Part shown: piece by piece, positions 35,075 through 44,669 of the stretch | Layout of the letters: the number at the start of each line of letters is the position of its first letter | Numbering within the stretch: the first letter of the stretch is position 1 | NCBI RefSeq assembly: GCF_013410665.1 | Contig: NZ_JACCFM010000001.1 | Coordinates: 1,798,001 to 1,862,000 of the forward strand | Direction of reading: 5' to 3' | From: Leifsonia psychrotolerans | GTDB taxonomy: Bacteria > Actinomycetota > Actinomycetes > Actinomycetales > Microbacteriaceae | Length of the DNA stretch: 64,000 bases | Notes under the pieces: generated by a model | What the model saw: the letters and a program-made list of their open reading frames with translations, nothing else | Databases searched by the model: none | What the model was told of the DNA's origin: nothing | Translations under genes and position numbers: made by a program

Positions 35075-35665
35075 ATGGCCGAGACCACGGTGTCACGCGC
35101 TCACCCTGCTCTGCATGCACGAGTGCGTATCCTCGAAACAGCCGACCGGCTCTTCTACTCAGAAGGCATTCACACCGTGGGCGTCGACCGTCTCATCGCT
35201 GAGGCTCAGGTCACAAAAGCGACGTTCTACAAGTATTACCGGTCGAAAGACAACCTCATCGTGGCCTACGTCACAAGCCGCGACGAGCGCGCTCGTGCTC
35301 TCGTCGCCGATATTTTTGCGACCTATGCCAGCCCCGCGGAACGCCTGAAGAATCTCGGCGGCCGCATTGCGGGGTTGCTTCGCGAGAGTGAGTTCTATGG
35401 GTGCGCGTTCGTCAACGCCGCAGCTCAATTCCCCGAGGCCACGCATCCGGTGCGCCAGGCGGTGGACGTTCACCGCGAATGGTACGGCGTGACGATCGAA
35501 GATCTCTTTCGAGCGCTGGGCCACCACCGCCCCGGCGATGCCGCCGACGACTTTCTGCTCGCCCGCGATGGTGCCTACGCCGGCGCCAGCCTGGGCGATC
35601 CAGTCGCCGCTCAGGCTGCACTGCGGCGAGCGGTTGCCCGCTCAATCGGGCAGGCAGAGGCCTAA
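35075..35665 (+). CDS. TetR/AcrR family transcriptional regulator
   Basis: The 196-residue protein has a TetR helix-turn-helix at about residues 15-62 (ILETADRLFYSEGIHTVGVD, then VTKATFYKYYRSKDNLI). The C-terminal domain resembles TetR regulators of stress or efflux genes. The nearest candidate target is the convergent aldo/keto reductase gene, but convergent order gives no shared promoter, so the target is open. Its stop interlocks with that of the reductase at 35662-35665. Confidence 0.9.
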   Translation: MAETTVSRAHPALHARVRILETADRLFYSEGIHTVGVDRLIAEAQVTKATFYKYYRSKDNLIVAYVTSRDERARALVADIFATYASPAERLKNLGGRIAGLLRESEFYGCAFVNAAAQFPEATHPVRQAVDVHREWYGVTIEDLFRALGHHRPGDAADDFLLARDGAYAGASLGDPVAAQAALRRAVARSIGQAEA

Positions 35666-36753
35666 AGGCTGACCCGGTCGAGGTCGTGCATCTCACTCCG
35701 CGTGAGATTCAGACGTGAGGCACCCATCAAATCGGCGAGCTGCCCGGCCCGTGAAACGCTGGTTACCGGGGCGAGCATTCCTCGGGCCAGCAACCAGGCC
35801 AGCGCAATCGTTGCCGGCACGGCGTCGTGGGCGTCGGCGATGCGTTCCAGAGCGCTGACCACGCGCAGGGTGCGGCGGTTCAGGTAGGGCACGATCCTCC
35901 TGCCGCGTTCATCGGCTGCGACATCACCTTTCGTGCGGTAGGTGCCCGCGAGAAAACCATGGGCGAGCGCGAAATAGGGCAGAACCGGCATGCCCTGGGC
36001 CCGGGTGACGAGTTCCAGTGACGACTCGAACTCCGCCCGATGCACCAGGCTGTACTGAGTCTGGAGGGCGACGAACTTCGGCAGACCGTTGGCCGCGAGC
36101 ACTCGGGCCTCCATCAGGCGTTCTGCGCTGAAATTCGACGCGGCAAGGGCGCGCACCTTTCCCGCTTTCATCAGCACGTCAACAGCCCCCAGGCTCTCCT
36201 CGAGCAGAACCGAGGTGTCGTCGTAGTGAAAATAGAGCACATCAATGTAGTCGGTTCCGAGACGTTCAAGCGATGAATGCACGGCGCCCACGATGCTGCG
36301 GGCGCCCAGTCCCGCGAAATCACGATTGCGCCCGATCTTCGTGGCAACCACAGTCGAATCGCGAGCGGACCGGCTGCGCAGCCAGGAACCGAGCAGCACC
36401 TCGCTCCTGCCCGAGGCATAACTGTCGGCCGTGTCAAGAAAGTTGCCGCCCAGATCCCGATATGTGTCGAGAATGCTCATGCTGGTGTCGCCGTCGGTCG
36501 TCCAGCCGAACACGCTACAGCCCAAGGCGAGCGGAGAGACCACAAGGTCGGTACCGGGTAGCGCGCGCCGCACCTCGCCCCCGTTGAGGCTCACGGGCGG
36601 CTGCGTCGCGCACGTCACCGCGCCGGTGTGCTGCACCTCGATCGGTCCGGTGAACGAACCGAGATCGAACTCGAGGTCAGGCAGAGCCGTTCCGACGGGT
36701 GCCGTGTCGACCGGCGCCGTTATGGCGGGTGCCGTTCCGCCCATGCGAGCCAT
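35662..36753 (-). CDS. Aldo/keto reductase
   Basis: I chose ATG 36753 (363 residues) after GGGAGG. The enzyme part starts near residue 60 (VRRALPGTDLVVSPLALGCS) and shows FLDTADSYASGRSE with catalytic Asp and Tyr, TKIGRNRDF with Lys, and YFHYDD in place of the usual His-containing motif. The N-terminal 55 residues are extra: an Ala/Pro/Thr repeat and a segment with two Cys. The downstream in-frame GTG at about residue 60 could be the true start. It should reduce carbonyls with NADPH. Confidence 0.85.
   Translation of the reverse strand: MARMGGTAPAITAPVDTAPVGTALPDLEFDLGSFTGPIEVQHTGAVTCATQPPVSLNGGEVRRALPGTDLVVSPLALGCSVFGWTTDGDTSMSILDTYRDLGGNFLDTADSYASGRSEVLLGSWLRSRSARDSTVVATKIGRNRDFAGLGARSIVGAVHSSLERLGTDYIDVLYFHYDDTSVLLEESLGAVDVLMKAGKVRALAASNFSAERLMEARVLAANGLPKFVALQTQYSLVHRAEFESSLELVTRAQGMPVLPYFALAHGFLAGTYRTKGDVAADERGRRIVPYLNRRTLRVVSALERIADAHDAVPATIALAWLLARGMLAPVTSVSRAGQLADLMGASRLNLTRSEMHDLDRVSL
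36686..36742 (-). repeat. 15-bp tandem repeat at the 5' end of the aldo/keto reductase gene
   Basis: Four degenerate units (36686-36700, 36701-36715, 36716-36730, and 12 bp at 36731-36742) encode APAITAPVDTAPVGTA. They raise doubt about whether translation starts at 36753 or after the repeat. Confidence 0.8.
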
Positions 36754-36897
36754 CAGATCTGCCTCCCTACTCCCGAGACTAATCCCGCGGCACGGAATGC
36801 GTGTGAACCGCCCGCAACCGTTACCGAATGTTGATTGACGGCGAGTGCAGGGCGATTTCTGAGCCAGTCCGACGTGTCGGCGCGCTACCCTGAAGTC

Positions 36898-37404
36898 ATG
36901 TCTGAGTCCGCACTGTATGAGATTCCCTTGACCTTCATCGACGGCACCGAAACGACCTTTGGCGAGTTCAAAGGAAAGACCGTGCTCGTGGTGAACGTCG
37001 CATCGAAATGCGGATTCACCCCGCAATATGCCGGGCTGGAGGCGCTCTACGAACGATTCTCCGACGACGGGCTCGTCGTGCTGGGTCTGCCCTGCAACCA
37101 ATTCATGGGCCAGGAGCCGGGCGGCGACGACGAAATCGCACAATTTTGCGATCTGAACTTCGGCGTGAGTTTTCCGATGACCACCAAGGTTGATGTGCGC
37201 GGCAAGCACCAGCATCCGTTATACGGCGAGTTGACGAAGTTCAAGCACGGGCTACTCCCCGGCCTGATCAAATGGAATTTCGAGAAATTCCTGGTGAACT
37301 CGGATGGTGAAATCGTCGACAGATTCGCCTCGGCGGTTGAACCCGAGTCCGACACCATCGTGCAGGCGATCGAAAAGACCCTCAGTGCTCAGCGTGCGAG
37401 CTGA
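36898..37404 (+). CDS. Glutathione peroxidase-type thiol peroxidase
   Basis: The 168-residue protein starts at ATG 36898. The catalytic tetrad is complete: Cys38 (ASKCGFTPQY), Gln72 (MGQEPGG), Trp126 and Asn127 (IKWNFEKFLV). It uses Cys, not selenocysteine. A possible resolving Cys66 lies in LPCNQF. In actinobacteria such enzymes usually take electrons from thioredoxin or mycothiol systems rather than glutathione. Confidence 0.93.
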   Translation: MSESALYEIPLTFIDGTETTFGEFKGKTVLVVNVASKCGFTPQYAGLEALYERFSDDGLVVLGLPCNQFMGQEPGGDDEIAQFCDLNFGVSFPMTTKVDVRGKHQHPLYGELTKFKHGLLPGLIKWNFEKFLVNSDGEIVDRFASAVEPESDTIVQAIEKTLSAQRAS

Positions 37405-37518
37405 CGCCCTTTCAGCAGCAGGCTTGCGAACGTAGACTGTCCAAACGGTCGGGTCATCTCGTTGTGACTACTCCCTGACGGCTCGCCGCGCGCGTTCCAT
37501 TCGTCAAAGGAGATTGAT

Positions 37519-38649
37519 ATGCAGCACACCGATATCCCCACGCGCTCCGATGTGGAAGCTCTCGCGACGACTCGAGAACCCGGATGCGTCTCGATCTACC
37601 TCCCGACCAGTCCCCTACCGTCTGGAACGGAACAGTCACGCATCCTGTTGAAGAACCTGGTGCGCACGGCGACCGACCAACTCGTCGATTCGGGCGCCGA
37701 CGAGAGTCTCATCGAGTCGATTACGTCGGCCGTTGATGCGCTGGTGGCAGACCGCGACTTTTGGCGATATCTCTCGAATAGTCTGGCCATCTTCGTCACT
37801 GGCTCCGGCCTGTCGAGCTACCGGCTGCCCAATCGCCTGCTTGCCGTCAGCGAGGTCTCCGACCGTTTCTATATCAAGCCGCTGCTGCGCGCCGTCACAT
37901 TTCCCCAGTCGGCCTTCGTGCTCGCCCTCGCCCAGAACTCGGTGCGACTCATCGAGGTCTCGGCCGACCTGCCCGCCAACCGGCTCGACATTCCAGACAT
38001 GCCCGTGGATGTCGCCAGCGCTGTCGGATTGGACTCGATCAAGGGGCGCAGTCCGGACGGTCGCGAGGGGCGTCTCCAAGGCACTGAAGGCCAGAAAGTG
38101 CGCATGCGCGAGTACGCGCAGTCCATCGCGCGAGCAATTCGCCCCACCGTGTTGGCCTCCAGCCGTCCCCTGATCATTGCGGGAACCGAGCCGCTGGCCA
38201 GCATCTACCGTTCGGTCTCGACGTTCCCTCGCCTCACCGACGCTGTGATCGCCGGGAACCCCGAAGAACGCTCCGACGATGACCTCGCCGCGGCCGCACG
38301 CCCCATTCTCGATGAACTGTACGCCGCGGAGCTCGCCACGCTGGCCGACCGTTTCGGCTCGAACGCGGCGCACGGCCGCGCGGTGACCGATCTCACCGAT
38401 GTGGCCCGGGCCGCAACCAGCAACGCGATCGACACGCTGTTGTTCGATATCGATCAGAAGGTCAGCGGCACGGTCGATGACGAAAGCGGCCTCGTCACTC
38501 TCAGTGACGACGATGACGCCATCAACTATGGTGTCGTCGACGAGATCGTTCGCCGCGCGCTCTTATCTGATGCCCGCGTCTTCGCGGTGCGTGCCGACCA
38601 GGTTCCTGGTGGCGGCCCGGTCGCAGCGCTGGTGCGCTTCCCTGCCTGA
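37519..38649 (+). CDS. baeRF family 3-like protein (bacterial relative of eRF1)
   Basis: The 376-residue protein starts at ATG 37519 after AAGGAGA. The N-terminal pattern PGCVSIYLPTSPLPSGTEQS, then ILLKNLVRTATDQL, and the domain order match the bacterial archaeo-eukaryotic release factor family (baeRF, family 3) as I remember it. The C-terminal part ends VFAVRADQVPGGGPVAALVRF, like the eRF1 domain 3/L7Ae-type fold. The role of baeRF proteins is not established, and ribosome rescue or stress roles have been proposed. It stands alone between glutathione peroxidase and the leucine cluster. Confidence 0.7.
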   Translation: MQHTDIPTRSDVEALATTREPGCVSIYLPTSPLPSGTEQSRILLKNLVRTATDQLVDSGADESLIESITSAVDALVADRDFWRYLSNSLAIFVTGSGLSSYRLPNRLLAVSEVSDRFYIKPLLRAVTFPQSAFVLALAQNSVRLIEVSADLPANRLDIPDMPVDVASAVGLDSIKGRSPDGREGRLQGTEGQKVRMREYAQSIARAIRPTVLASSRPLIIAGTEPLASIYRSVSTFPRLTDAVIAGNPEERSDDDLAAAARPILDELYAAELATLADRFGSNAAHGRAVTDLTDVARAATSNAIDTLLFDIDQKVSGTVDDESGLVTLSDDDDAINYGVVDEIVRRALLSDARVFAVRADQVPGGGPVAALVRFPA

Positions 38650-38663
38650 TCGAGCCGTCCTGA

Positions 38664-39470
38664 TCAGCGAGTGCGTCGGAGCACGGCCTCGGCATGCCTG
38701 AGCACGGGCCCGTCGATCATGCGGCCCTCGTCAACAAAAACCCCGTCATGATCGCGGGCCTTCCGCAGGAGTTCCCGCGCGCGTTCGATCTGCTCGGGGC
38801 TCGGCCGGTATGAGGAGCGAATCGTCTCGACCTGGCTCGGGTGGATGCACGCCGTGGCACGGAACCCGCTGGCCACGGCATCCTCAGATTCCGCAGCCAG
38901 GCCGACCAGATCGGAAATGTTCAGGTGCACCGTGTCGATCGCCGCTTTGCCCTGCGCTCCGGCCGCCAGCAAGACGTGCGCTCGAGCGTGACGGGCGACA
39001 TCCCGGTAGCGGCCGTCAGCGAAGCGACTTCCAGTTCCGCCAAGCGACGCGACAAGGTCTTCGGCACCCCACATCAGCGCGACGACGACGGAGCTCGCTG
39101 CGATGTCGGCCGCGGCCAGGATACCCGCTGCGCTCTCGCACAACGCGACAACGTCGAATCCGTCCAACACGTCGAGGGCCGTGGCGCTCTCCACCTTCGG
39201 CACCATCACCAGCCGGTAGTCGGTTTCGGCGAGCGCAGCGAGGTCGCGGGCACAGTCGCTCGTTCCCACCGCGTTCACTCGCACAATGGTGCGGTCGGGG
39301 TCGACGGGGGTAGCGATCAGTGCGGCGCGGGCGGCCGGACGGCTCTCAGCCCCGACGGCATCCTCGAGATCGATGATCACGGCATCCGCTCGGTCGAGCG
39401 CCTGTGCATACCTATCGGGCCGGTCGGCCGGGCAGAACAGCAGCGCGGGGCCGAGGTCAAAGCCGTTCAC
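38664..39470 (-). CDS. HpcH/HpaI-CitE family CoA-ester lyase (leucine-pathway lyase)
   Basis: I chose GTG 39470 (268 residues), which overlaps the maoC stop as GTGA. Motifs are ALLFCPADRPDRYAQAL at the N-terminus, IIDLEDAVG, VMVPKVES, LCESAAGIL and GAEDLVASLGG, giving the metal-binding Glu/Asp set of the CitE TIM barrel. Its counterpart in M. tuberculosis, Rv2498c, is reported to cleave HMG-CoA and citramalyl-CoA. The same acyl-CoA lyase step, giving acetyl-CoA and acetoacetate, fits here because the cluster has no classical HMG-CoA lyase. It is the last gene of the run of leucine genes. Confidence 0.85.
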   Translation of the reverse strand: MNGFDLGPALLFCPADRPDRYAQALDRADAVIIDLEDAVGAESRPAARAALIATPVDPDRTIVRVNAVGTSDCARDLAALAETDYRLVMVPKVESATALDVLDGFDVVALCESAAGILAAADIAASSVVVALMWGAEDLVASLGGTGSRFADGRYRDVARHARAHVLLAAGAQGKAAIDTVHLNISDLVGLAAESEDAVASGFRATACIHPSQVETIRSSYRPSPEQIERARELLRKARDHDGVFVDEGRMIDGPVLRHAEAVLRRTR

Positions 39471-39958
39471 GGCGCCGCCGCCGCGCACCAGACGAGCACA
39501 GAGCGAACGGCCGTCGCCACGGCCACGTCGTTTTGATTGCGGCCGGTGTGCATGAGCGTCACGATTCCTTGCCCGGGCCGCGAGGCGGAGAGCCGTTTTG
39601 CGGTGACGATGCTCTCGGAGTAGAGGGTGTCGCCGTGGTAGAGCGGATGCGGGAACGCAACCTCTGAAAAACCCAGGTTGGCCACGATAGTGCCCTGCGT
39701 CAGCTGCGCCACCGAACTGCCCACGAGGGTCGACAGCGTGAACATCGAGTTCATCAGACGCTCTCCGAACGGTTGGGTTGCCGACCACGCGGCATCCAGG
39801 TGCAGCGACTGAGTGTTCATGGTCAGTGTTGTGAAGAGCACGTTGTCGGTTTCGGTCACGGTGCGACCAGGGCGGTGCAGATAGCGGGCGGCGCGGTCGA
39901 ACTCCTCGAAATAGAGACCGCGCTGCAGAATCGGAGTGCGCTGCTCCAGCTCGGTCAT
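39467..39958 (-). CDS. MaoC family (R)-enoyl-CoA hydratase (putative 3-methylglutaconyl-CoA hydratase)
   Basis: I chose ATG 39958 (163 residues), which overlaps the CoA-transferase B stop (ATGA). The hot-dog fold is indicated by [18 protein letters not shown] with SLHLDAAW (Asp/His pair) and [20 protein letters not shown]. In the syntenic M. tuberculosis cluster the MaoC gene sits next to the CitE-type lyase, as here. The likely step is hydration of 3-methylglutaconyl-CoA. Confidence 0.82.
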   Translation of the reverse strand: MTELEQRTPILQRGLYFEEFDRAARYLHRPGRTVTETDNVLFTTLTMNTQSLHLDAAWSATQPFGERLMNSMFTLSTLVGSSVAQLTQGTIVANLGFSEVAFPHPLYHGDTLYSESIVTAKRLSASRPGQGIVTLMHTGRNQNDVAVATAVRSVLVWCAAAAP

Positions 39959-40602
39959 GAGAGCTCCCATTCATCAATCTGCAGTGTGGCGCCCGTCACA
40001 GCAATCACCTCAGCGATGCTCACTCCGGCTGCGCGCTCCCGCAACACGAGACCGTCGGTCGTGACGTCGATCACAGCCAGATCGGTGATGATGCGATCGA
40101 CGCAGGCCCGGCCGGTGAGAGGCAGAGTGCAGCGAGAGACGATCTTCGGGTTGCCGTCTCGGTCGGTGTGCTCCATCATCACAATGAGCGTGCGTGCCCC
40201 GAAGACGAGATCCATCGCTCCCCCCATGCCCTTCACCATTTTGCCGGGGATCATCCAGTTGGCCAGGTCGCCGTTTTCTGCCACCTCCATCGCGCCGAGA
40301 ACCGCGACATCGACGTGCCCGCCGCGCACCATGCCGAATGACAGCGCCGAGTCGAAGAATGATGCCCCGGGCTTGACCGTGACTGTTTCTTTACCGGCAT
40401 TGATCAGGTCGGGATCGATCTCGCCCGGACTCGGGTAGGGACCGACTCCGAGGATGCCGTTCTCCGAGTGCAACACGACCTCGATATCGGCCGGAATGTA
40501 GTTGGGAATCAGTGTGGGCATGCCGATGCCGAGGTTGACGTAGAGCCCATTGGTGAGTTCCCGGGCTACCCGGGCGGCCAGTTCGGTGCGGGTGAGAGCC
40601 AT
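39955..40602 (-). CDS. scoB: 3-oxoacid (SCOT-type) CoA-transferase subunit B
   Basis: The 215-residue protein carries the catalytic Glu in [12 protein letters not shown], the mark of the B subunit of family I CoA transferases, and [19 protein letters not shown] near the start. Its ATG shares a base with the stop of subunit A (TGATG). It should move CoA from succinyl-CoA to acetoacetate, the last step of leucine breakdown. Confidence 0.93.
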   Translation of the reverse strand: MALTRTELAARVARELTNGLYVNLGIGMPTLIPNYIPADIEVVLHSENGILGVGPYPSPGEIDPDLINAGKETVTVKPGASFFDSALSFGMVRGGHVDVAVLGAMEVAENGDLANWMIPGKMVKGMGGAMDLVFGARTLIVMMEHTDRDGNPKIVSRCTLPLTGRACVDRIITDLAVIDVTTDGLVLRERAAGVSIAEVIAVTGATLQIDEWELS

Positions 40603-41387
40603 CAGCGCACGCCCGTCGCAGCGTGGACGGGCTCGCCCGGTTCGGACACCGTGCGTCGCTCGATCCGTTTCTCGACGTCGCCGACCACGACGATTCGTTG
40701 CACGAAGATTCCCGGCGTATGAATCTGGCCGGGGTCGAGTTCTCCGGGTTCGACGAGTTCTTCGATCTCGGCGATGGTGATCCGTCCGGCCATCGCAGCG
40801 AGCGGGTTGAAGTTTGCGGCCGCCGCATGAAACACGAGGTTTCCGTAGCGGTCGCCGCGCTGGGCGTGAACGAGCGCGAAGTCGGGAGTGAGCGATCGTT
40901 CCAGCACGTAGTCGCCACCGTCGAAGCGGCGCACCTCTTTGGCCGCGGAGGCCACGGCTACGCTGCCATCCGGGTGGTAGCGCAGCGGTAGTCCCCCCTC
41001 GCTCACCTGCGTGCCGACGCCGGCCGGAGTATAGAAGGCGGGAATTCCGGCGCCTCCCGCGCGCAGCTTTTCGGCCAGGGTGCCCTGCGGCGTGAGCTCA
41101 ACTTCGAGTTCACCGGCCAGAAACTGGCGGGCGAACTCTTTGTTCTCACCGACATATGAGCTGACCGTGCGCCGGATACGGCCGTCACGGAGCAGAATGC
41201 CGAGCCCCCAGTCATCGACACCGCAATTGTTGCTCACGGTCTCGAGCTCGCGCGTGCCGTGGTCATGGAGGGCCGCGATGAGAACGGCGGGGATGCCGCA
41301 CAGGCCGAATCCGCCGACGGCCAGGGACGCGCCATCCGGAATATCGGCAACGGCTTCGGCCGCCGTGCCGATCACTTTGTCGATCAT
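40602..41387 (-). CDS. scoA: 3-oxoacid (SCOT-type) CoA-transferase subunit A
   Basis: The protein of 261 residues begins with the family I CoA-transferase pattern [20 protein letters not shown] and includes [29 protein letters not shown] (positions about 98-126). It pairs with subunit B. The two genes lie between the acyl-CoA dehydrogenase and maoC, whereas in the M. tuberculosis cluster they precede the carboxylase genes. Confidence 0.93.
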   Translation of the reverse strand: MIDKVIGTAAEAVADIPDGASLAVGGFGLCGIPAVLIAALHDHGTRELETVSNNCGVDDWGLGILLRDGRIRRTVSSYVGENKEFARQFLAGELEVELTPQGTLAEKLRAGGAGIPAFYTPAGVGTQVSEGGLPLRYHPDGSVAVASAAKEVRRFDGGDYVLERSLTPDFALVHAQRGDRYGNLVFHAAAANFNPLAAMAGRITIAEIEELVEPGELDPGQIHTPGIFVQRIVVVGDVEKRIERRTVSEPGEPVHAATGVR

Positions 41388-41417
41388 GCCGTTCTCCTGT
41401 CTGAACCGTGAAGGGAT

Positions 41418-42590
41418 CTAAAGCGTGTCAAAGCCCAACTCCCGGGCGATGATCATGAGCTGCACCTCGGTTGTGCCCTCTCCGATCTCAAGGATCTTCG
41501 AATCGCGGTAATGCCGGGCCACTGGGTTCTCGTTCAGGAATCCGTAGCCGCCGAAAATCTGGGTGGCCGCCCGTGCGTTGTCCATGGCCGCCTCACTGCC
41601 GATCATCTTCGCCAGGCTTGCCTCCAGCTTGAACGGCCGCCCGGTGACGAGTTTGCGCGCTGCGTCGTAGTACGCCAAACGCGACGCGTGCACTCGGGCT
41701 TGCATGCGCGCGATCGTGAAGGCGATGTGCTGGTTCGAGCCGATATTTCGCCCAAACACATTACGGGTCTTCGCATAGCGCACTGCCTCCTCGAGGCAGC
41801 CCTGAGCCGCCCCCGTGCACAGGGCCGCGAATGCCACCCGGCCCTCATCGAGGGTTTGAATGAAGTTGGCGAACCCTCGGCCGCGTTCGCCGAGGAGGTT
41901 GGCTGCGGGAACGCTCACATTCGTCAGGGTGAGCGGATGCGTGTCTGACGTGTGCCAGCCGACCTTGTCATAGCCGGGTTCCACCACGAACCCCGGTGTG
42001 CCACTCGGCACCAGGATGGCGGTGAGTTCTTTCTTGACCGAGCCGTTCGCCCGCGTCGACTCGCCGGTGACGGCGGTGATCGTCACCAGGCGGGTGATTT
42101 TCGTGCCCGAGTTGGTGATGAACTGTTTGGTGCCGTTGATCAGCCACGTCTCTCCGACCAGCTCGGCCGTGGTCTGAGTGCCCGCGGCATCCGACCCGGC
42201 TTCAGCCTCGGTCAGCCCAAAACCGGCCAGGGCCTTCCCCTGCGCGAGCATCGGCAGCCATTCGTCTTTCTGAGCGGCGGTGCCGCTGCGAAACACCGGC
42301 ATCGCACCGAGACCAACGCCGGCCTCGAGCGTCACGGCGATGCTCTGATCGACCCGGCCGAGCTGCTCGACGGCCAGACAGAGAGAGAAGTAGTCCTTTC
42401 CCTGCCCGCCGTATTCGAGTGGGAACGGCAACCCGAACAGTCCCATCTCGCCCATGTGGGCGATGATGTCGTAGGGCAACTCGCGCTTCGTGTCGTACTC
42501 GTACGCGGCGGAGGCCACGACGGTGTCGGCGAAGTCGCGCACCGTGTTGGACAGGCGCTCTTGTTCGTCGGTCAGATCGGATGTAATCAT
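41418..42590 (-). CDS. Acyl-CoA dehydrogenase (isovaleryl-CoA dehydrogenase-like, FadE19 type)
   Basis: I chose ATG 42590 (390 residues) after AGGAGA. Its ATG overlaps the carboxylase alpha stop (ATGA). FAD and substrate motifs are GFGLTEAEAGSDAAGTQT, FITNSGTK and QIFGGYGFLNENPVARHYRD. The catalytic Glu is at the canonical C-terminal position (Glu371 in IGEGTTEVQ). Human isovaleryl-CoA dehydrogenase lacks a Glu there, so the assignment to isovaleryl-CoA rests on gene context. It should make 3-methylcrotonyl-CoA and pass electrons to ETF. Confidence 0.9.
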   Translation of the reverse strand: MITSDLTDEQERLSNTVRDFADTVVASAAYEYDTKRELPYDIIAHMGEMGLFGLPFPLEYGGQGKDYFSLCLAVEQLGRVDQSIAVTLEAGVGLGAMPVFRSGTAAQKDEWLPMLAQGKALAGFGLTEAEAGSDAAGTQTTAELVGETWLINGTKQFITNSGTKITRLVTITAVTGESTRANGSVKKELTAILVPSGTPGFVVEPGYDKVGWHTSDTHPLTLTNVSVPAANLLGERGRGFANFIQTLDEGRVAFAALCTGAAQGCLEEAVRYAKTRNVFGRNIGSNQHIAFTIARMQARVHASRLAYYDAARKLVTGRPFKLEASLAKMIGSEAAMDNARAATQIFGGYGFLNENPVARHYRDSKILEIGEGTTEVQLMIIARELGFDTL

Positions 42591-44662
42591 GGGCTCTCTC
42601 CTGCTTCGATGGTGGCGACGAGCTGGCCTTGGCGCACCGCGTCGCCCACGGCCGTCGCCAGGGTGAGGGTGCCGGCCACCGCCGCCGTGAGTGCGTGCTC
42701 CATCTTCATGGCCTCCACGGTCACGATGACATCTCCGACCGCGACGACGTCTCCGGTGGCTGCTCCCAGCACGACGACCGTTCCCGGCATCGGCGAACGC
42801 AGTTCGGGGCTGGCCACGGGAGGCACCGCCGATCCGGTTTGTGGGGCATCGTGCAGGTGTGGGGCACCGTGCAGTTGTGCGGCCCCGGCGAGCAGCCGGA
42901 GGGCACGCGCGCTGCCCCCTTCGCCGAGCCAGACGGTGCCGCGCTGCACCACGATGTCGATCGTGCGCGTCATTCCGGCCACCGCGACGCTGTGGGCGTG
43001 CGGCCGACCCGGCCGCGGGGAGGAAATCAGGCTCGCCGGAACCGCAGGTCGGCCGTCGAGTGCGACGGACGCGGCATCCGTTGGCCCGTCGACCCACACG
43101 CTGGTGCGCGGGCCGCGCGCGTTCCCCACGACGACCGTCCCCTCTGCGCTGTCGACCAGCGTGTATCGGGTGGGTTGCGAGGGGCCGAGCCGCCAGCCGG
43201 AGGGCGCCGACCAGAGCGGATGCGACGAGCGGGCCGCCGCCGCGTCGTCGCGGTCGCGCAGAGCAAGCGCGGCAGCCACCGCCAGATGATCGTCGACCGT
43301 GCCGAACGTCAGGGTGGGCAGCAGCCGTTCGATCAGGCCGGTGTCGAGGGCGCCGGACACAACGTCGCGATCGTGCAGCAACATCCGAAGGAACTCGATG
43401 TTGTTCGGCAGGCCCAACAACACGGTGTGCGCCAGCGCCCGATCGAGCCGCGCGAGCGCCGTAGCGCGGTCGGGTCCGTGCGCGATCACTTTCGCCAGCA
43501 TGGGGTCGTAGTCGGCACCCAGTTCGAGCCCCTCCCGCAGCGAGCTGTCCATACGGATGCCCTCCCCCTGCGGTTCGGTCAATGCACGCACGGTGCCCGT
43601 GGCGGGCAGGAACCCGGCCGCCGGATTCTCGGCGTAGACCCGTGCCTCGATGGCATGCCCGGTGACCACAACCTGATCGGGTGTGAGGGTGAGCGGCTCC
43701 CCCGCCGCAATCCGAAGCTGCCAGTCGACGAGATCGAGCCCGGTGACGAGTTCGGTGACGGGATGTTCGACTTGCAGCCGCGTATTCATCTCCATGAAGA
43801 AGAACTCGTCGGGCGCGGCGTCCGACACCAGAAATTCGACGGTTCCTGCCCCGCGATAGTCAACGCTGCGTGCTGCATCGCAGGCGGCCTGGCCGATGCG
43901 TGCCCGTGTGGCCGCGTCGAGCAGTGGCGAGGGCGCTTCTTCAATCACCTTTTGGTGTCGTCGCTGCAGCGAGCATTCGCGTTCACCCAGATGAATGATG
44001 TGCCCGAAATTGTCGGCGAGCACCTGCACCTCAATATGCCGAGGCTCGGGAATGAGCCGTTCCAGAAAGAGCGTGTCGTCGCCGAATGCCCGGGCCGAAA
44101 TGCGCCGGGCCGTCTCGATCGCGCCGGCGAGGTCGCGTGGATGTTCGACGACCTGCATTCCCTTGCCGCCGCCGCCGGCCGAGGGCTTGATCATCAGCGG
44201 GTAGCCCACCTGCGACGCGCCCGCGCTGAGTTGGGCGTTGCTGAGACCGGGTTCGGTCAGTCCCGGAATGGTGGGAACCCCCGATGCGGCGACGTGCTTT
44301 TTCGATCTGATCTTGTCGCCCATCACCCGCAACGCGTGCACGTTGGGACCGATGAACACCAAACCGGCAGCCGTGACCGCTTCGGCGAAGCGCTCATTTT
44401 CACTCAGAAAACCGTAGCCCGGGTGAATCGCCTCTGCGCCCATGCGCACTGCGGCGGCCACGATCGCTTCGGCGTTGAGGTAGCTCTCTGCCGCTGCGGC
44501 CGGTCCGATTCGCACGGCGACGTCGGCCAGGCTCACATGCAGCGCGTCACGGTCGGCGTCGCTGTAGACGGCAACCGAGCGGATGCCGCGGGCGTGAAGG
44601 GTGCGCATGATGCGGCAGGCGATCTCACCACGATTCGCGACGAGAACTGTCCTGAACATCAT
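42587..44662 (-). CDS. accA1: Acyl-CoA carboxylase alpha subunit (biotin carboxylase plus biotin carrier), AccA1/MccA type
   Basis: I chose the first of two consecutive ATG codons at 44662 (691 residues). The biotin carboxylase start is FRTVLVANRGEIACRI, the ATP-grasp loop is PSAGGGGKGMQVV, and EMNTRLQVEHPVTE completes the site. The C-terminal carrier domain has VEAMKMEHAL with biotinylated Lys653. It pairs with the carboxyltransferase gene 7 bp upstream. Context points to 3-methylcrotonyl-CoA as substrate. The region before the carrier domain contains a short His/Ala/Pro repeat (HGAPHLHDAP). Confidence 0.92.
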   Translation of the reverse strand: MMFRTVLVANRGEIACRIMRTLHARGIRSVAVYSDADRDALHVSLADVAVRIGPAAAAESYLNAEAIVAAAVRMGAEAIHPGYGFLSENERFAEAVTAAGLVFIGPNVHALRVMGDKIRSKKHVAASGVPTIPGLTEPGLSNAQLSAGASQVGYPLMIKPSAGGGGKGMQVVEHPRDLAGAIETARRISARAFGDDTLFLERLIPEPRHIEVQVLADNFGHIIHLGERECSLQRRHQKVIEEAPSPLLDAATRARIGQAACDAARSVDYRGAGTVEFLVSDAAPDEFFFMEMNTRLQVEHPVTELVTGLDLVDWQLRIAAGEPLTLTPDQVVVTGHAIEARVYAENPAAGFLPATGTVRALTEPQGEGIRMDSSLREGLELGADYDPMLAKVIAHGPDRATALARLDRALAHTVLLGLPNNIEFLRMLLHDRDVVSGALDTGLIERLLPTLTFGTVDDHLAVAAALALRDRDDAAAARSSHPLWSAPSGWRLGPSQPTRYTLVDSAEGTVVVGNARGPRTSVWVDGPTDAASVALDGRPAVPASLISSPRPGRPHAHSVAVAGMTRTIDIVVQRGTVWLGEGGSARALRLLAGAAQLHGAPHLHDAPQTGSAVPPVASPELRSPMPGTVVVLGAATGDVVAVGDVIVTVEAMKMEHALTAAVAGTLTLATAVGDAVRQGQLVATIEAGESP

Positions 44663-44669
44663 GGCGGCC

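Noticed and set aside
36754..37215. N-terminal extension of the aldo/keto reductase frame
   Set aside because: It is antisense to the glutathione peroxidase gene, and a good ribosome binding site stands before ATG 36753.
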